A stretch of DNA of 64,000 bases from Mesonia phycicola (GTDB lineage: Bacteria > Bacteroidota > Bacteroidia > Flavobacteriales > Flavobacteriaceae). Shown here in pieces: positions 53,194 through 61,433 of the stretch (within the stretch, counting starts at the first letter, position 1; the number at the start of each line of letters is the position of its first letter). Location: assembly GCF_900141885.1 (NCBI RefSeq), contig NZ_FQYY01000008.1, forward strand, positions 62,001 to 126,000, in the 5' to 3' direction. Both the position numbers and the translations under genes were made by a program. Under the pieces are notes generated by a model. That model was not told where the DNA came from and ran no database searches. It saw only the letters and a list, made by a program, of their open reading frames with translations.

Positions 53194-55158
53194 TTATATT
53201 TCTTCAATACCAATCTCTTTGAAATATTTCCAGGTTCCATTATAGAATAAATCAGATCTTGTAAAATCAACTTCCGAGCCTTCAGGAATAAATATAACCA
53301 TTCCTTGTCTAGCTCTAGTTAAAAGAACTCTATATGTATTTTTTAAGTATTCTTTACTTGTCTCTTGTTTAATATTTTGCCATTTAGTTCCTTTAAAGCT
53401 CTGATAATTCCATGAATTATCATTAAAATAAAAATTTGCCCCCCAAGCTAAACATGACCAATCAATTTCAAGGCCTTGAATATCAAACTCAGTAGCCACT
53501 TCTTCTAAAAAATACGATGAACGTATATCTCTTTCACTATTTAAGAACCAAACAGGAGCTGATATTTCATTTTTAACATTAATCCCGAAAGGTCGTAATC
53601 TTCTTGCTCCGGAAGAAGCTATTACCCCTGTTCTTTCAGATCCCTTTGCTTTTTTTCTCAACCAGTTTTTGGCCTTAGATAAGTCTCTAGTGATATAAAT
53701 AGGAAAATCTTTATGAATTTGATTATATATCTTTTTTGCTTCAGTTATATTTAACTCTAAAAGCTCTTGAATAAAAGCCGAAATTTTTTCAGATCGAAAT
53801 GATCTTATACACACTGAAAGGTGTAATTCTGATTCTGAATGCGCATTATTTTTCAACCATTTTTTTTGAATCTTTGTCTTTATATAATTTGAACTACCAG
53901 TTATGAGGTTTGAATAATGAACATTCCATCCTGAATAATTTTTAATTAAAGAGTTGATCCACTCTTCAATACCTGCTTCTCCTGTATTAATTTCCTGCCC
54001 TCCTCCAATTAAACAAATAATTACACACCAATCTTTGTGTCTATTCATTACATCTATTAAGAATTCAGGTTCAGACATTTTAAAATTCTCAATGCCTTTT
54101 TTGCGCTTCATAAAAGAACTAACTTGTTTTTCATTCCAAGCCCTTTGTGCTTCGTCAAAAACAACAACTTTTTCAGTAGGTTCTATATCTTGCTTTAGAT
54201 ACTCATCTCTGAAATGATGTATATTCTGAATAAAAGCACTCGTTTCTCGTTTTGCTTTTTCCTTAGTAATTGGATTGCCCTTTAGTTTTGAATTTTCAAC
54301 TAAGTCTCTTGTCAATGCTTCTCTAAGTACATCTACTAAAGGCCCATTTCCTGAAAGAAAAACAGCGTGTTCATCTTCATCTACTTTCATTCTTTCATTA
54401 GCTATATTTAACCCTGCTAATGTTTTTCCTGCCCCTGGAACACCTGTTACAAAGCATATAGTCTTTATTTTATGATGTTTTGAATGCTCTATTATCTTAT
54501 TTAAACAATTAGTTGTTTTGGATAAATTAATTTCACCTGAACCAGATCTAGAAATATCTTTAACATTATGCCCTTTATATAAAGCTTGGGCAGCCTCAAT
54601 AATAGTTGGTGTAGGTTTGTAAATTGAATTTTCCCAAAAATCACAATTAATAGATTTATTACCTTTCCCTAAGAATAGTTCTAAAGTATTCTTTAACTCT
54701 CTTTTATTCGTTTTTGCCACAGCTCTATGATTAACCACCTCTTCTATGTCAGGTACTACACCTTTTGCATTTGTTGCTATTAAAAGAGGTATTAATTTAG
54801 TGTTATGACTCCCTTCATGAAAATTTTTTAAATCTAAAGTATAATCTAGTACTTGAGTTTGAGCATGACTTTCAAAATTCCCTTCTCCAACTTTAAATTC
54901 TACAACAAAAATAGTATCTGAAATAATAATAATATTATCAACTCTTTTTCCCATTCTAGGAATAGCAAATTCAAAATATATTTTACCTTTAAAATTAACT
55001 AATTGTTCTTTTAGTATCTCGATTTGCTTTACCCAAGCATTTTTTTGTAAATCTTCTAATTGTCTATTTGAATGGTTTAGACTTAATTGTCCCAATATTG
55101 AATTTAGATTCTCCGTAATGAAATTCGAAATTGAGTTTTCATAATAAGCTCTATTCAT
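53194..55158 (-). CDS. PD-(D/E)XK nuclease-DUF2075 helicase fusion
   Basis: A 654-residue protein. The N-terminal 120 residues resemble a PD-(D/E)XK nuclease: E63, D74 (RVDNIIIIS) and E87-F-K89 (VVEFKVGEG), then QTQVLDY. A DUF2075 superfamily 1 helicase/ATPase core follows with Walker A GVPGAGKT at 239-246, Walker B VVVFDEAQRAW at 331-341, ICLIGGGQEINTGEAGIEEW at 381-400, and YRVLLTRARQGMVIFIP near the C terminus. Such fusions are found among candidate phage-defence genes. No partner gene lies on either side. Confidence 0.82.
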   Translation of the reverse strand: MNRAYYENSISNFITENLNSILGQLSLNHSNRQLEDLQKNAWVKQIEILKEQLVNFKGKIYFEFAIPRMGKRVDNIIIISDTIFVVEFKVGEGNFESHAQTQVLDYTLDLKNFHEGSHNTKLIPLLIATNAKGVVPDIEEVVNHRAVAKTNKRELKNTLELFLGKGNKSINCDFWENSIYKPTPTIIEAAQALYKGHNVKDISRSGSGEINLSKTTNCLNKIIEHSKHHKIKTICFVTGVPGAGKTLAGLNIANERMKVDEDEHAVFLSGNGPLVDVLREALTRDLVENSKLKGNPITKEKAKRETSAFIQNIHHFRDEYLKQDIEPTEKVVVFDEAQRAWNEKQVSSFMKRKKGIENFKMSEPEFLIDVMNRHKDWCVIICLIGGGQEINTGEAGIEEWINSLIKNYSGWNVHYSNLITGSSNYIKTKIQKKWLKNNAHSESELHLSVCIRSFRSEKISAFIQELLELNITEAKKIYNQIHKDFPIYITRDLSKAKNWLRKKAKGSERTGVIASSGARRLRPFGINVKNEISAPVWFLNSERDIRSSYFLEEVATEFDIQGLEIDWSCLAWGANFYFNDNSWNYQSFKGTKWQNIKQETSKEYLKNTYRVLLTRARQGMVIFIPEGSEVDFTRSDLFYNGTWKYFKEIGIEEI

Positions 55159-55279
55159 TATACTATTTATGTATTAGTAATTAATTAAAAATGTAAGCGA
55201 ATTTATTTTATAAATTTTTCTTTCCCTGTAAGATATCACAAATCAAAGTGTTAAAAATTATCTCACACTAAAAAACCCC

Positions 55280-55363
55280 GCGTTAAGGATGGAAGCGGCA
55301 TCCTTTTGTGTAGCGGCAGCAAAACAAAAGATATAGCGTACAGCCTGACCTGTAAGGTAACGC
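55280..55363 (+). ncRNA. Structured multi-hairpin element, copy B
   Basis: GCGTT (55280) and AACGC (55359-55363) enclose GGATG-GAAGCGG-CATCC (55287-55303), a CTTTTGT/ACAAAAG arm, ATATAGCG and an ACC-TGTAA-GGT hairpin. Relative to copy A at 20.57 kb the first stem differs by an A-T to G-C exchange on both arms. It lies between two minus-strand genes and does not look coding. Confidence 0.6.
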
Positions 55364-55376
55364 CATAAGCTAAGCT

Positions 55377-55982
55377 TTATTTAAAATGTTCTTTTTTAAG
55401 GTCTTTTGCTAATTGGTGGTTTCCTTCTTTTGATAAGTGCTTCATTACGTTTTTTACATCGGTAATTTTAGCGCCTTGGTGATGTTTGGCAATGGCTTTT
55501 ATTTGGTATGGCTTCAACCAAAAACCTGTAATTAATGGCAAGTGGTCTTCTACCATTTGTGTGGGTAAATTGTTATAAGTGAGGGGTTGTTCTTGTTTGT
55601 TTTCAAAGTGATTTACTAGTTGGGCTAGTGAGGTTTTTAATTCTGATAAACTTTGCAATTGTATGTTTGCTGATATATGAACGGCAGAATAATCCCAAGT
55701 ACTTATATCTTTTTCTTGGTATAAAGAAGAAGATATATAACCGTGTGCTCCTTGAAAAATTAATAACACTTTAGTATTATTTTTTAAAAAAGAATGCATC
55801 TCATTGTGGTTTGCTATATGGCTGTATAATTGAAAGCTAGTAGAAGTACCTTTTACTAACACAGGTATGTGAGTTGCTAGTAAATCTGTGCCTTGTATTA
55901 CTAAGGTTGCAAATGGGTGTTGCTGTATAAATTTAAATATATACGCTTGGTCTTGTTTAAGGTATTTTTTGGGTTGGTACAT
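55377..55982 (-). CDS. PaiB-like FMN-binding regulator
   Basis: A 201-residue protein of the split-barrel flavin family. MYQPKKYLKQDQAYIFKFIQQHPFATLVIQG, ATHIPVLVKG, YSHIANHNEMHSFL, LIFQGAHGYISSSLYQ and STWDYSAVHISANIQL are typical of PaiB. Bacillus PaiB is called a transcriptional repressor of sporulation and protease genes, although the family may be an FMN-dependent enzyme. Its ATG directly follows the stop of the YetF-like gene, so the two are co-transcribed. Confidence 0.88.
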   Translation of the reverse strand: MYQPKKYLKQDQAYIFKFIQQHPFATLVIQGTDLLATHIPVLVKGTSTSFQLYSHIANHNEMHSFLKNNTKVLLIFQGAHGYISSSLYQEKDISTWDYSAVHISANIQLQSLSELKTSLAQLVNHFENKQEQPLTYNNLPTQMVEDHLPLITGFWLKPYQIKAIAKHHQGAKITDVKNVMKHLSKEGNHQLAKDLKKEHFK

Positions 55983-56504
55983 TTACTTTTCTACTCCTTT
56001 TAATAATTGTTGTTCTATTTGTATGTCTTTATCTTGGGTATGCAAAACAGATATATCTCCTGTAGCTTCAAAAATAACTGCTCTTACTTGAGACAATTGT
56101 AAGACATTAGCTTCTCTTAGTTTTGAATATAAATCTGACTTGGTGACTTGTGCTTTTTTTAAATTTTCTTCTAAAATATGCTGCCCGTCCATTAACAATA
56201 ATGGGGAGTTGTCTATAACTTTTTCAAAGAAAGAAAATCTTCTTAATACAGCAGCTATCATCTTTAATAAATATACAGCTAGTAAACCAACTGCCCCGTC
56301 TATTAAACTTACAGAAGATGATAAAATAGTAGATGCAACCATAGAACCTATGGCTACGGTAATAGCAAAATCAAAGCTAGACATTTTAGAAAAACTCCGT
56401 TTCCCTGCTATTCTAGTACATATTATTACTGCTATGTAAATACCAATAGCGCATAAAACAATATTAATAAGTGATTGCGGACTTGTTTGTAACCATTTTT
56501 CCAT
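55983..56504 (-). CDS. YetF/DUF421 family membrane protein
   Basis: A 173-residue protein with three N-terminal helices, containing IAGKRSFSKMSSFDFAITVAIGSMVASTIL, the DUF421 signature. A cytosolic domain follows with the conserved PLLLMDGQHILEENLKKAQVTKSDLYSKLREANVLQLSQVRAVIFEATGDISVL segment. In Bacillus, DUF421 proteins such as YetF are linked to spore or membrane stress, but the biochemical role is unknown. Operon with the PaiB-like gene (no gap). Confidence 0.9.
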   Translation of the reverse strand: MEKWLQTSPQSLINIVLCAIGIYIAVIICTRIAGKRSFSKMSSFDFAITVAIGSMVASTILSSSVSLIDGAVGLLAVYLLKMIAAVLRRFSFFEKVIDNSPLLLMDGQHILEENLKKAQVTKSDLYSKLREANVLQLSQVRAVIFEATGDISVLHTQDKDIQIEQQLLKGVEK

Positions 56505-56583
56505 CTTATTTTTTTATTTAGTTGAGTATTTACTAAATAAAAATAAATTAAAACAGACCATCAAGTGTATTAACGAAGATTTA

Positions 56584-57063
56584 TTAATTGAGCCTCCAAA
56601 TTTCAAAATTTACTATTGCGGTATAAGCTATCCAAACTGTATAGGGTATTAACAAATAGGCAGCTATTGGTTTTACTATTTTAAACCACTTCATAGTAAA
56701 AAGTAATAATATAAATAATGCCGCAATAAGTAAAAAAGCTAATAAAGGAGATTTTAGCTCAAAAAAGACTAAAAACCAAGCTGCAGTTAATAATAACTGA
56801 AACCCAAAATGATATAATGCTGTTTTAACCCATATGTGATGCAAGCCTCTACTCCACACTACTCCTGCTGCAATTCCCATAAAAGCAAAATTGATTATCC
56901 ATAAAGAAGTGTATAACCAATCTGCTATCACAAAAGAAGGCTTGTTAATTACCGCCAACCAATTATGCAAACTTTTTTGAATAGCTAGCGTACTCAAAAA
57001 ACCTATTAGCACGCAAATAAGCACACTAGAAGCTATTTTATAGTAGTTTGGTTTTCTATTCAC
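56584..57063 (-). CDS. tspO: TspO/MBR family protein
   Basis: A 160-residue membrane protein with five helices, the normal length for TspO. INKPSFVIADWLYTSLWIINFAFMGIAAGVVW carries the conserved W-x-P-like entrance (here NKPSF), and GFQLLLTAAWFLVFFELKSPLLAF matches helix 3-4. IPYTVWIAYTAIVNFEIWRLN is the C-terminal porphyrin-site region. It binds tetrapyrroles. I choose the GTG at 57063; a TTG at 57129 adds 22 residues that look non-membrane and span a 31-bp inverted repeat. Divergent from mvaD. Confidence 0.85.
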   Translation of the reverse strand: MNRKPNYYKIASSVLICVLIGFLSTLAIQKSLHNWLAVINKPSFVIADWLYTSLWIINFAFMGIAAGVVWSRGLHHIWVKTALYHFGFQLLLTAAWFLVFFELKSPLLAFLLIAALFILLLFTMKWFKIVKPIAAYLLIPYTVWIAYTAIVNFEIWRLN

Positions 57064-57082
57064 GATATTACAATTAGCATTG

Positions 57083-57113
57083 TTGTAATTTAAAAATATT
57101 TTTTGAATTACAA
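57083..57113. promoter_or_regulatory. Inverted repeat, candidate operator between tspO and mvaD
   Basis: TTGTAATT (57083-57090) and AATTACAA (57106-57113), perfect 8-bp arms with a 15-bp AT-rich centre, in the short divergent region. It could bind a dimeric regulator of tspO, mvaD or both. Confidence 0.4.
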
Positions 57114-57138
57114 CACCTTCTTCAGACAATCATTCTTT

Positions 57139-57146
57139 TATATTTG
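57139..57146 (+). promoter_or_regulatory. -7 promoter element of mvaD
   Basis: TATATTTG (TAnnTTTG) 17 bp before the mvaD ATG. Confidence 0.5.
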
Positions 57147-57162
57147 CACAAAAGTTTAAAAG

Positions 57163-58245
57163 ATGTCTACAGAGCGTTTTATTTTAAAGAAAAGCCATGA
57201 ACTACCAACCAATGGTAAAGTAAGTTGGGAGTCACCGAGTAATATTGCCTTGGTTAAGTATTGGGGCAAATATGGAGAACAACTACCTAAAAACCCATCT
57301 GTTAGTTTTACTTTAAACAACTGTAAGACAACGACTACGCTTTTGTTTGAGAAAAAAAATGACACTACAGATTTTTCTTTTGAAGTTTTTTTAGAAGAAG
57401 AAAAAACTCCGTCTTTTGAACCTAAAATTAGAAAGTTTTTTGAAAGAATACAGGTTTATTTACCATTCTTAAAAGATTTTCATTTTGTGATAAAAACTTC
57501 TAACTCTTTTCCGCACAGTAGTGGTATTGCCTCTTCTGCTAGCGGAATGAGCGCACTAGCTTGTTGCTTAATGAGCATAGAAAAAATGATAGATTCTAGC
57601 ATTTCTGCAGAATATTTTCAGCAAAAAGCATCATTTTTAGCCAGATTAGGTTCTGGTAGTGCTGCTAGAAGTATTGAAGGTGGTTTAGTTGTTTGGGGGG
57701 AACATAAAAATATAGACCATAGTAGTAACCTTTACGGTACACCGTACCCTTACCAAATAGCTGATGTTTTTACTACTTACCAAGATACCATTTTACTAGT
57801 AGACAAAGGTGAGAAAGTAGTAAGTAGTACAGTTGGGCACAACTTAATGCATAACCACCCTTATGCAGAAAATAGATTTCAGCAAGCGCATGATAATCTA
57901 GATACCCTCAAAACTATTTTTGAAGAAGGAAATCTAGATAAATTTATTAACTTAGTAGAGAGTGAAGCACTTACCTTACACGCTATGATGCTTACAAGTA
58001 ACCCTTATTTTATACTAATGAAACCTAATACGTTACATATTATAAATAAAATTTGGAGTTACAGAAAAGAGACAGGTAGCAAGGTTTGTTTTACCTTAGA
58101 TGCTGGGGCTAATGTGCATTTATTATACCCTGAAAATGAAAAACAACAAATTTTAGATTTCATTAATAACCAGTTAATTGCACATTGTCAAAATGCGCAG
58201 TATATTTGTGATAATGTTGGAACTGGAGCAAAGCAACTTGCTTAA
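57163..58245 (+). CDS. mvaD: Diphosphomevalonate decarboxylase
   Basis: A 360-residue GHMP-fold enzyme converting mevalonate diphosphate to isopentenyl diphosphate. SPSNIALVKYWGKYGEQLPKNPSVSFTLNN is the family signature. SSGIASSASGMSALACCL is the ATP loop, and FLARLGSGSAARSIEGGLVVW carries further conserved residues. CFTLDAGANVHLLYP is near the C terminus. With the kinase 24 bp downstream this shows the organism uses the mevalonate route. A prenyltransferase gene follows. Confidence 0.95.
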   Translation: MSTERFILKKSHELPTNGKVSWESPSNIALVKYWGKYGEQLPKNPSVSFTLNNCKTTTTLLFEKKNDTTDFSFEVFLEEEKTPSFEPKIRKFFERIQVYLPFLKDFHFVIKTSNSFPHSSGIASSASGMSALACCLMSIEKMIDSSISAEYFQQKASFLARLGSGSAARSIEGGLVVWGEHKNIDHSSNLYGTPYPYQIADVFTTYQDTILLVDKGEKVVSSTVGHNLMHNHPYAENRFQQAHDNLDTLKTIFEEGNLDKFINLVESEALTLHAMMLTSNPYFILMKPNTLHIINKIWSYRKETGSKVCFTLDAGANVHLLYPENEKQQILDFINNQLIAHCQNAQYICDNVGTGAKQLA

Positions 58246-58268
58246 TTTTTCTAACGGAAAATAATACT

Positions 58269-59207
58269 ATGAAAGGACCTTTATTTTATTCAAAAATTTT
58301 ATTGTTTGGTGAGTACGGAATCATTAAAGATTCTAAAGGTTTATCTATACCTTATAATTTCTATAATGGAGCTTTAAAGGTTGATGAAAACCCATCTGAA
58401 GCTCAGAAAAAATCTAACCATAACCTTAGAAAATTTTCAGAATATTTAGCTACTTTACATCAAGAACAGCCTAGCTTAGTTTCTTTTAATATGAAAGAAT
58501 TAAAAAAAGATATTGAAAAAGGCATGTATTTTGACAGTAGTATACCGCAAGGTTACGGTGTAGGTAGTAGCGGAGCTTTAGTGGCTGCTATTTACGATAA
58601 ATATGCATTGAATAAAATTACTGTTCTAGAAAATTTAAGTAGAGAAAAACTCTTAAAACTTAAAAATATTTTCGGACAAATGGAATCTTTCTTCCACGGG
58701 AAATCTTCTGGTCTAGACCCTTTAAACAGTTATTTAAGTCTACCTATTTTAATAAACTCTAAAGATAATATAGAAGCTGCCGGTATCCCTTCTCAAACAA
58801 CTAACGGTAAGGGAGCTGTTTTTTTAATAGATAGTGGTATTGTTGGTGAAACTGCACCAATGGTAAATATCTTTATGGAGAATATGAAGCAAGAAGGCTT
58901 TAGAAAAATGCTTAAAGACAAGTTTATTAAAAATACCGATGCTTGCGTAGATGATTTTTTAAGAGGCGATGTCAAATCTCTTTTTAGTAATATAAAAGAA
59001 CTTTCTCATACGGTTTTAGATAATTTTAAACCAATGATCCCAAAGCAATTTCATAAACTTTGGAAAGAAGGTATAGATACAGGCAACTATTACTTAAAAC
59101 TTTGTGGCTCTGGTGGCGGTGGTTATATTCTTGGTTTTACAGAAGATTTAGAGAAAGCTAGAAAAGCACTTCATAATTATAATTTAGAAGTAGTATATAA
59201 TTTTTAA
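58269..59207 (+). CDS. Mevalonate kinase (GHMP family)
   Basis: A 312-residue cytosolic GHMP kinase. YSKILLFGEYGIIKDSKGLSIPY is the N-terminal substrate motif, IPQGYGVGSSGALVAAIYDKY the phosphate-binding loop and FHGKSSGLDPLNSYL holds the catalytic aspartate region. LCGSGGGGYILGF is the C-terminal motif. Position between mvaD and a UbiA gene supports mevalonate kinase. Phosphomevalonate kinase is not present in the window and must be elsewhere. Confidence 0.88.
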   Translation: MKGPLFYSKILLFGEYGIIKDSKGLSIPYNFYNGALKVDENPSEAQKKSNHNLRKFSEYLATLHQEQPSLVSFNMKELKKDIEKGMYFDSSIPQGYGVGSSGALVAAIYDKYALNKITVLENLSREKLLKLKNIFGQMESFFHGKSSGLDPLNSYLSLPILINSKDNIEAAGIPSQTTNGKGAVFLIDSGIVGETAPMVNIFMENMKQEGFRKMLKDKFIKNTDACVDDFLRGDVKSLFSNIKELSHTVLDNFKPMIPKQFHKLWKEGIDTGNYYLKLCGSGGGGYILGFTEDLEKARKALHNYNLEVVYNF

Positions 59208-59225
59208 TATCCCTAATTTTATTTT

Positions 59226-60140
59226 ATGGGAATATTATCTAGAAATAATAAGCTAGTATTGCTAAAACTTGCAAGTTTATTTTCTGTAGTGCGCGGCTAC
59301 AACATTCTTATTATTTTTATTGCTCAGTACTTAGCTTCTATCTACATATTAGCACCAGACAAACCTTTAAGTAAAGTGTTGTTTGACCCTAATTTATTTA
59401 TCATTGTTATAGCATCTACTCTTGCAATTGCTTCTGGTTACTTAATTAATAACTTCTACGACACAGAAAAAGACTTAATTAACAGACCACAAAAAACTCT
59501 TTTAGATAATTACATTAGTCAAAAAACAAAACTAGCTATATACTTTACGCTTAACTTTGTTTCTGTAATTCTTGCTAGTTACGTTTCTTTTAAAGCAGTA
59601 ATTTTCTTTTCAGTTTTTATTTTTTTTCTTTGGTTTTACTCTCATAAATTAAAAAAGTATCCATTTATAGGCACATTAGCGGCATCTTTGCTAGCTATCA
59701 CACCATTTTTTGTAGTCTTTATATACTACCATAATTTTGATATGGTAATTTTTGTACACGCTACTTTTCTCTTTTTAATTATATCTATTAGAGAATTAGT
59801 AAAAGATCTAGAAAACCTTAAAGGAGATCTTACTCAAAATTACAGAACAATTCCTGTGGTTTATGGTGTAGGCGTTTCTAAAAAAATAATTAGTGCTTTA
59901 GTAGCATTAACTCTTGCTCCCACCCTAATATTAATTACCAATAAATTTGCTATTGGGTATATGCACTATTACTTTTTATTAAGCTTTGTGCTATTAATAA
60001 TTTTCTTATTCTTTTTATGGAAATCTTCTTCAAAAATGCAATACACTTTACTACACAATTTGTTAAAGCTAATTATTGTAGTTGGTGTTTTTAGTATTTT
60101 ATTAATTGATGTAGATGTAGTTTTAAACAGAGTTTTATAA
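59226..60140 (+). CDS. UbiA-family prenyltransferase (geranylgeranylglycerol-phosphate type)
   Basis: A 304-residue membrane protein with about eight or nine helices. NNFYDTEKDLINRPQKTL is the first Asp-rich motif and RELVKDLENLKGDLTQNYRTIP the second; together they bind Mg-diphosphate. Bacteroidota members of this group are annotated as geranylgeranylglycerol-phosphate geranylgeranyltransferases. Its location after the mevalonate genes (19 bp after the kinase) supports an isoprenoid substrate. The acceptor remains uncertain. Confidence 0.85.
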   Translation: MGILSRNNKLVLLKLASLFSVVRGYNILIIFIAQYLASIYILAPDKPLSKVLFDPNLFIIVIASTLAIASGYLINNFYDTEKDLINRPQKTLLDNYISQKTKLAIYFTLNFVSVILASYVSFKAVIFFSVFIFFLWFYSHKLKKYPFIGTLAASLLAITPFFVVFIYYHNFDMVIFVHATFLFLIISIRELVKDLENLKGDLTQNYRTIPVVYGVGVSKKIISALVALTLAPTLILITNKFAIGYMHYYFLLSFVLLIIFLFFLWKSSSKMQYTLLHNLLKLIIVVGVFSILLIDVDVVLNRVL

Positions 60141-60211
60141 CAAATAACCTACTGAATATCAAAATTATAAATTATTAAGTAAACAATTTAAAAAAATCAT
60201 TTATTAAACAG

Positions 60212-60219
60212 TACCTTTG
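60212..60219 (+). promoter_or_regulatory. -7 promoter element of the pseudouridine synthase gene
   Basis: TACCTTTG (TAnnTTTG) 15 bp before the ATG at 60234. Confidence 0.5.
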
Positions 60220-60233
60220 CAAAAAATTTAATT

Positions 60234-61064
60234 ATGGGCAATTCAAGAAATCAAGGAAAAGGAAATATGAAGAAGAAGAACAAGCCTCTTAACAAAAAAA
60301 GTAGCGCACCTAAACGTAAAGTTGTAGTAGATAAGCAAGTAAAAGACCCTTCTGCAGGTATGCGTTTAAATAAATACATTGCCAATTCTGGTATATGTAG
60401 TCGTCGTGATGCAGATATTTACATTGCTGCAGGTAACGTAAGAGTAAATGGAGAGGTGGTAACAGAAATGGGGCATAAAGTTAAACTTACAGATGAAGTT
60501 AAGTTTGACGGCAGAAGAATTAATCCAGAGAAAAAAGAATATGTTTTACTAAACAAACCAAGCGGGTTTTACGTAACAGGTAGTTTAGAAAAAAACAACA
60601 GAACAGTAATGGATTTAATTGCTAGCGCTTCTAAATCTAAACTAGATCCTGTTGGTAAATTAGACACTAGCTCTATGGGGTTATTGTTATTTACTAACGA
60701 TGGTACTCTAGCAAAAACCTTAGGTAGCACTAAAACTAGAGTAAGACAAATTTTTCACATTGAGCTTAATAAAAATCTTGATGAAGAAGATATAGACAAA
60801 ATTAGAGATGGTAGAGTAATTTTAGAAGACGGTAAAGTAACTGTAGATGAAATTAGCTATGTAGATAATAGACCAAAACGTGAAGTTGGTATAGAGTTAC
60901 AAAGCACCAGACCACATATTGTACAACGTACTTTTAAAAAATTAGGTTACGAAGTAGTAAAACTTGATCGCGTGGTATATGGCGGATTAACTAAAAAAGA
61001 CTTAACCAGAGGTCATTTTAGACACCTAACCAAACAAGAAGTAATTAACTTAGGAATGATATAA
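60234..61064 (+). CDS. rRNA pseudouridine synthase, RsuA/RluB/E/F type
   Basis: A 276-residue protein. A basic N-terminal tail (KKKNKPLNKKSSAPKRK) precedes an S4 RNA-binding domain (MRLNKYIANSGICSRRDADIYIAAGNVRVNGEVV). The catalytic domain has GKLDTSSMGLLLFTNDG with catalytic D144, and the VRQIFHIEL and GHFRHLTKQEV motifs follow. It converts specific uridines in rRNA to pseudouridine. The catalytic motif has SMG where the family usually has TSG. The exact target base is not predictable. Confidence 0.92.
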   Translation: MGNSRNQGKGNMKKKNKPLNKKSSAPKRKVVVDKQVKDPSAGMRLNKYIANSGICSRRDADIYIAAGNVRVNGEVVTEMGHKVKLTDEVKFDGRRINPEKKEYVLLNKPSGFYVTGSLEKNNRTVMDLIASASKSKLDPVGKLDTSSMGLLLFTNDGTLAKTLGSTKTRVRQIFHIELNKNLDEEDIDKIRDGRVILEDGKVTVDEISYVDNRPKREVGIELQSTRPHIVQRTFKKLGYEVVKLDRVVYGGLTKKDLTRGHFRHLTKQEVINLGMI

Positions 61065-61088
61065 TATTAAGTTAACCAATATTTTACA

Positions 61089-61119
61089 AGCCTTTTGATT
61101 TATTTCAAAAGGCTTTTTT
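61089..61119 (+). terminator. Terminator of the pseudouridine synthase gene
   Basis: AGCCTTTTGA and TCAAAAGGCT around a short loop, then a run of T; 24 bp after the stop. Confidence 0.9.
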
Positions 61120-61433
61120 ATTTTTAATAATTTAACATTTCAACTATTTCACAGAAATAAAAAATAGATTTTATTTGCGCCGCATTTAGCTGAACATATC
61201 TTGAAAACTGTTTGTAGTTTCGGATTTTTGAACGTGAGGAAGTCAATTTCAAAAATAGGTTACCAGGTAAACCACCGAATTTTAAAGCTAGCTTCCGTTT
61301 TATCACCTACCCCTTTCCAAGAATTGGCTTTTACGCCAATTACTTCTAAACAAATTTTGCTTTAATTTAAGATAGTTCTATTCAGCATTTTATAACTTTC
61401 TATAATTAATAATTTATTTTTTAATAACTTTTA
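61120..61433. other. Intergenic region with protein-like but unassigned frame
   Basis: No gene is convincing in these 314 bp. A minus-strand frame from a GTG at 61306 to 61124 encodes 60 residues (LALKFGGLPGNLFLKL...QIKSIFYF) bounded by an in-frame stop immediately upstream. It looks protein-like but matches no family I know. A GAATTGGC/GCCAATT hairpin follows at about 61320-61341. The block could be a gene relic or a dispersed intergenic repeat. Confidence 0.4.

Noticed and set aside
57064-57129. N-terminal extension of TspO from a TTG at 57129
   Set aside because: The extension crosses the inverted repeat and would make TspO longer than usual; the GTG at 57063 gives the standard length.
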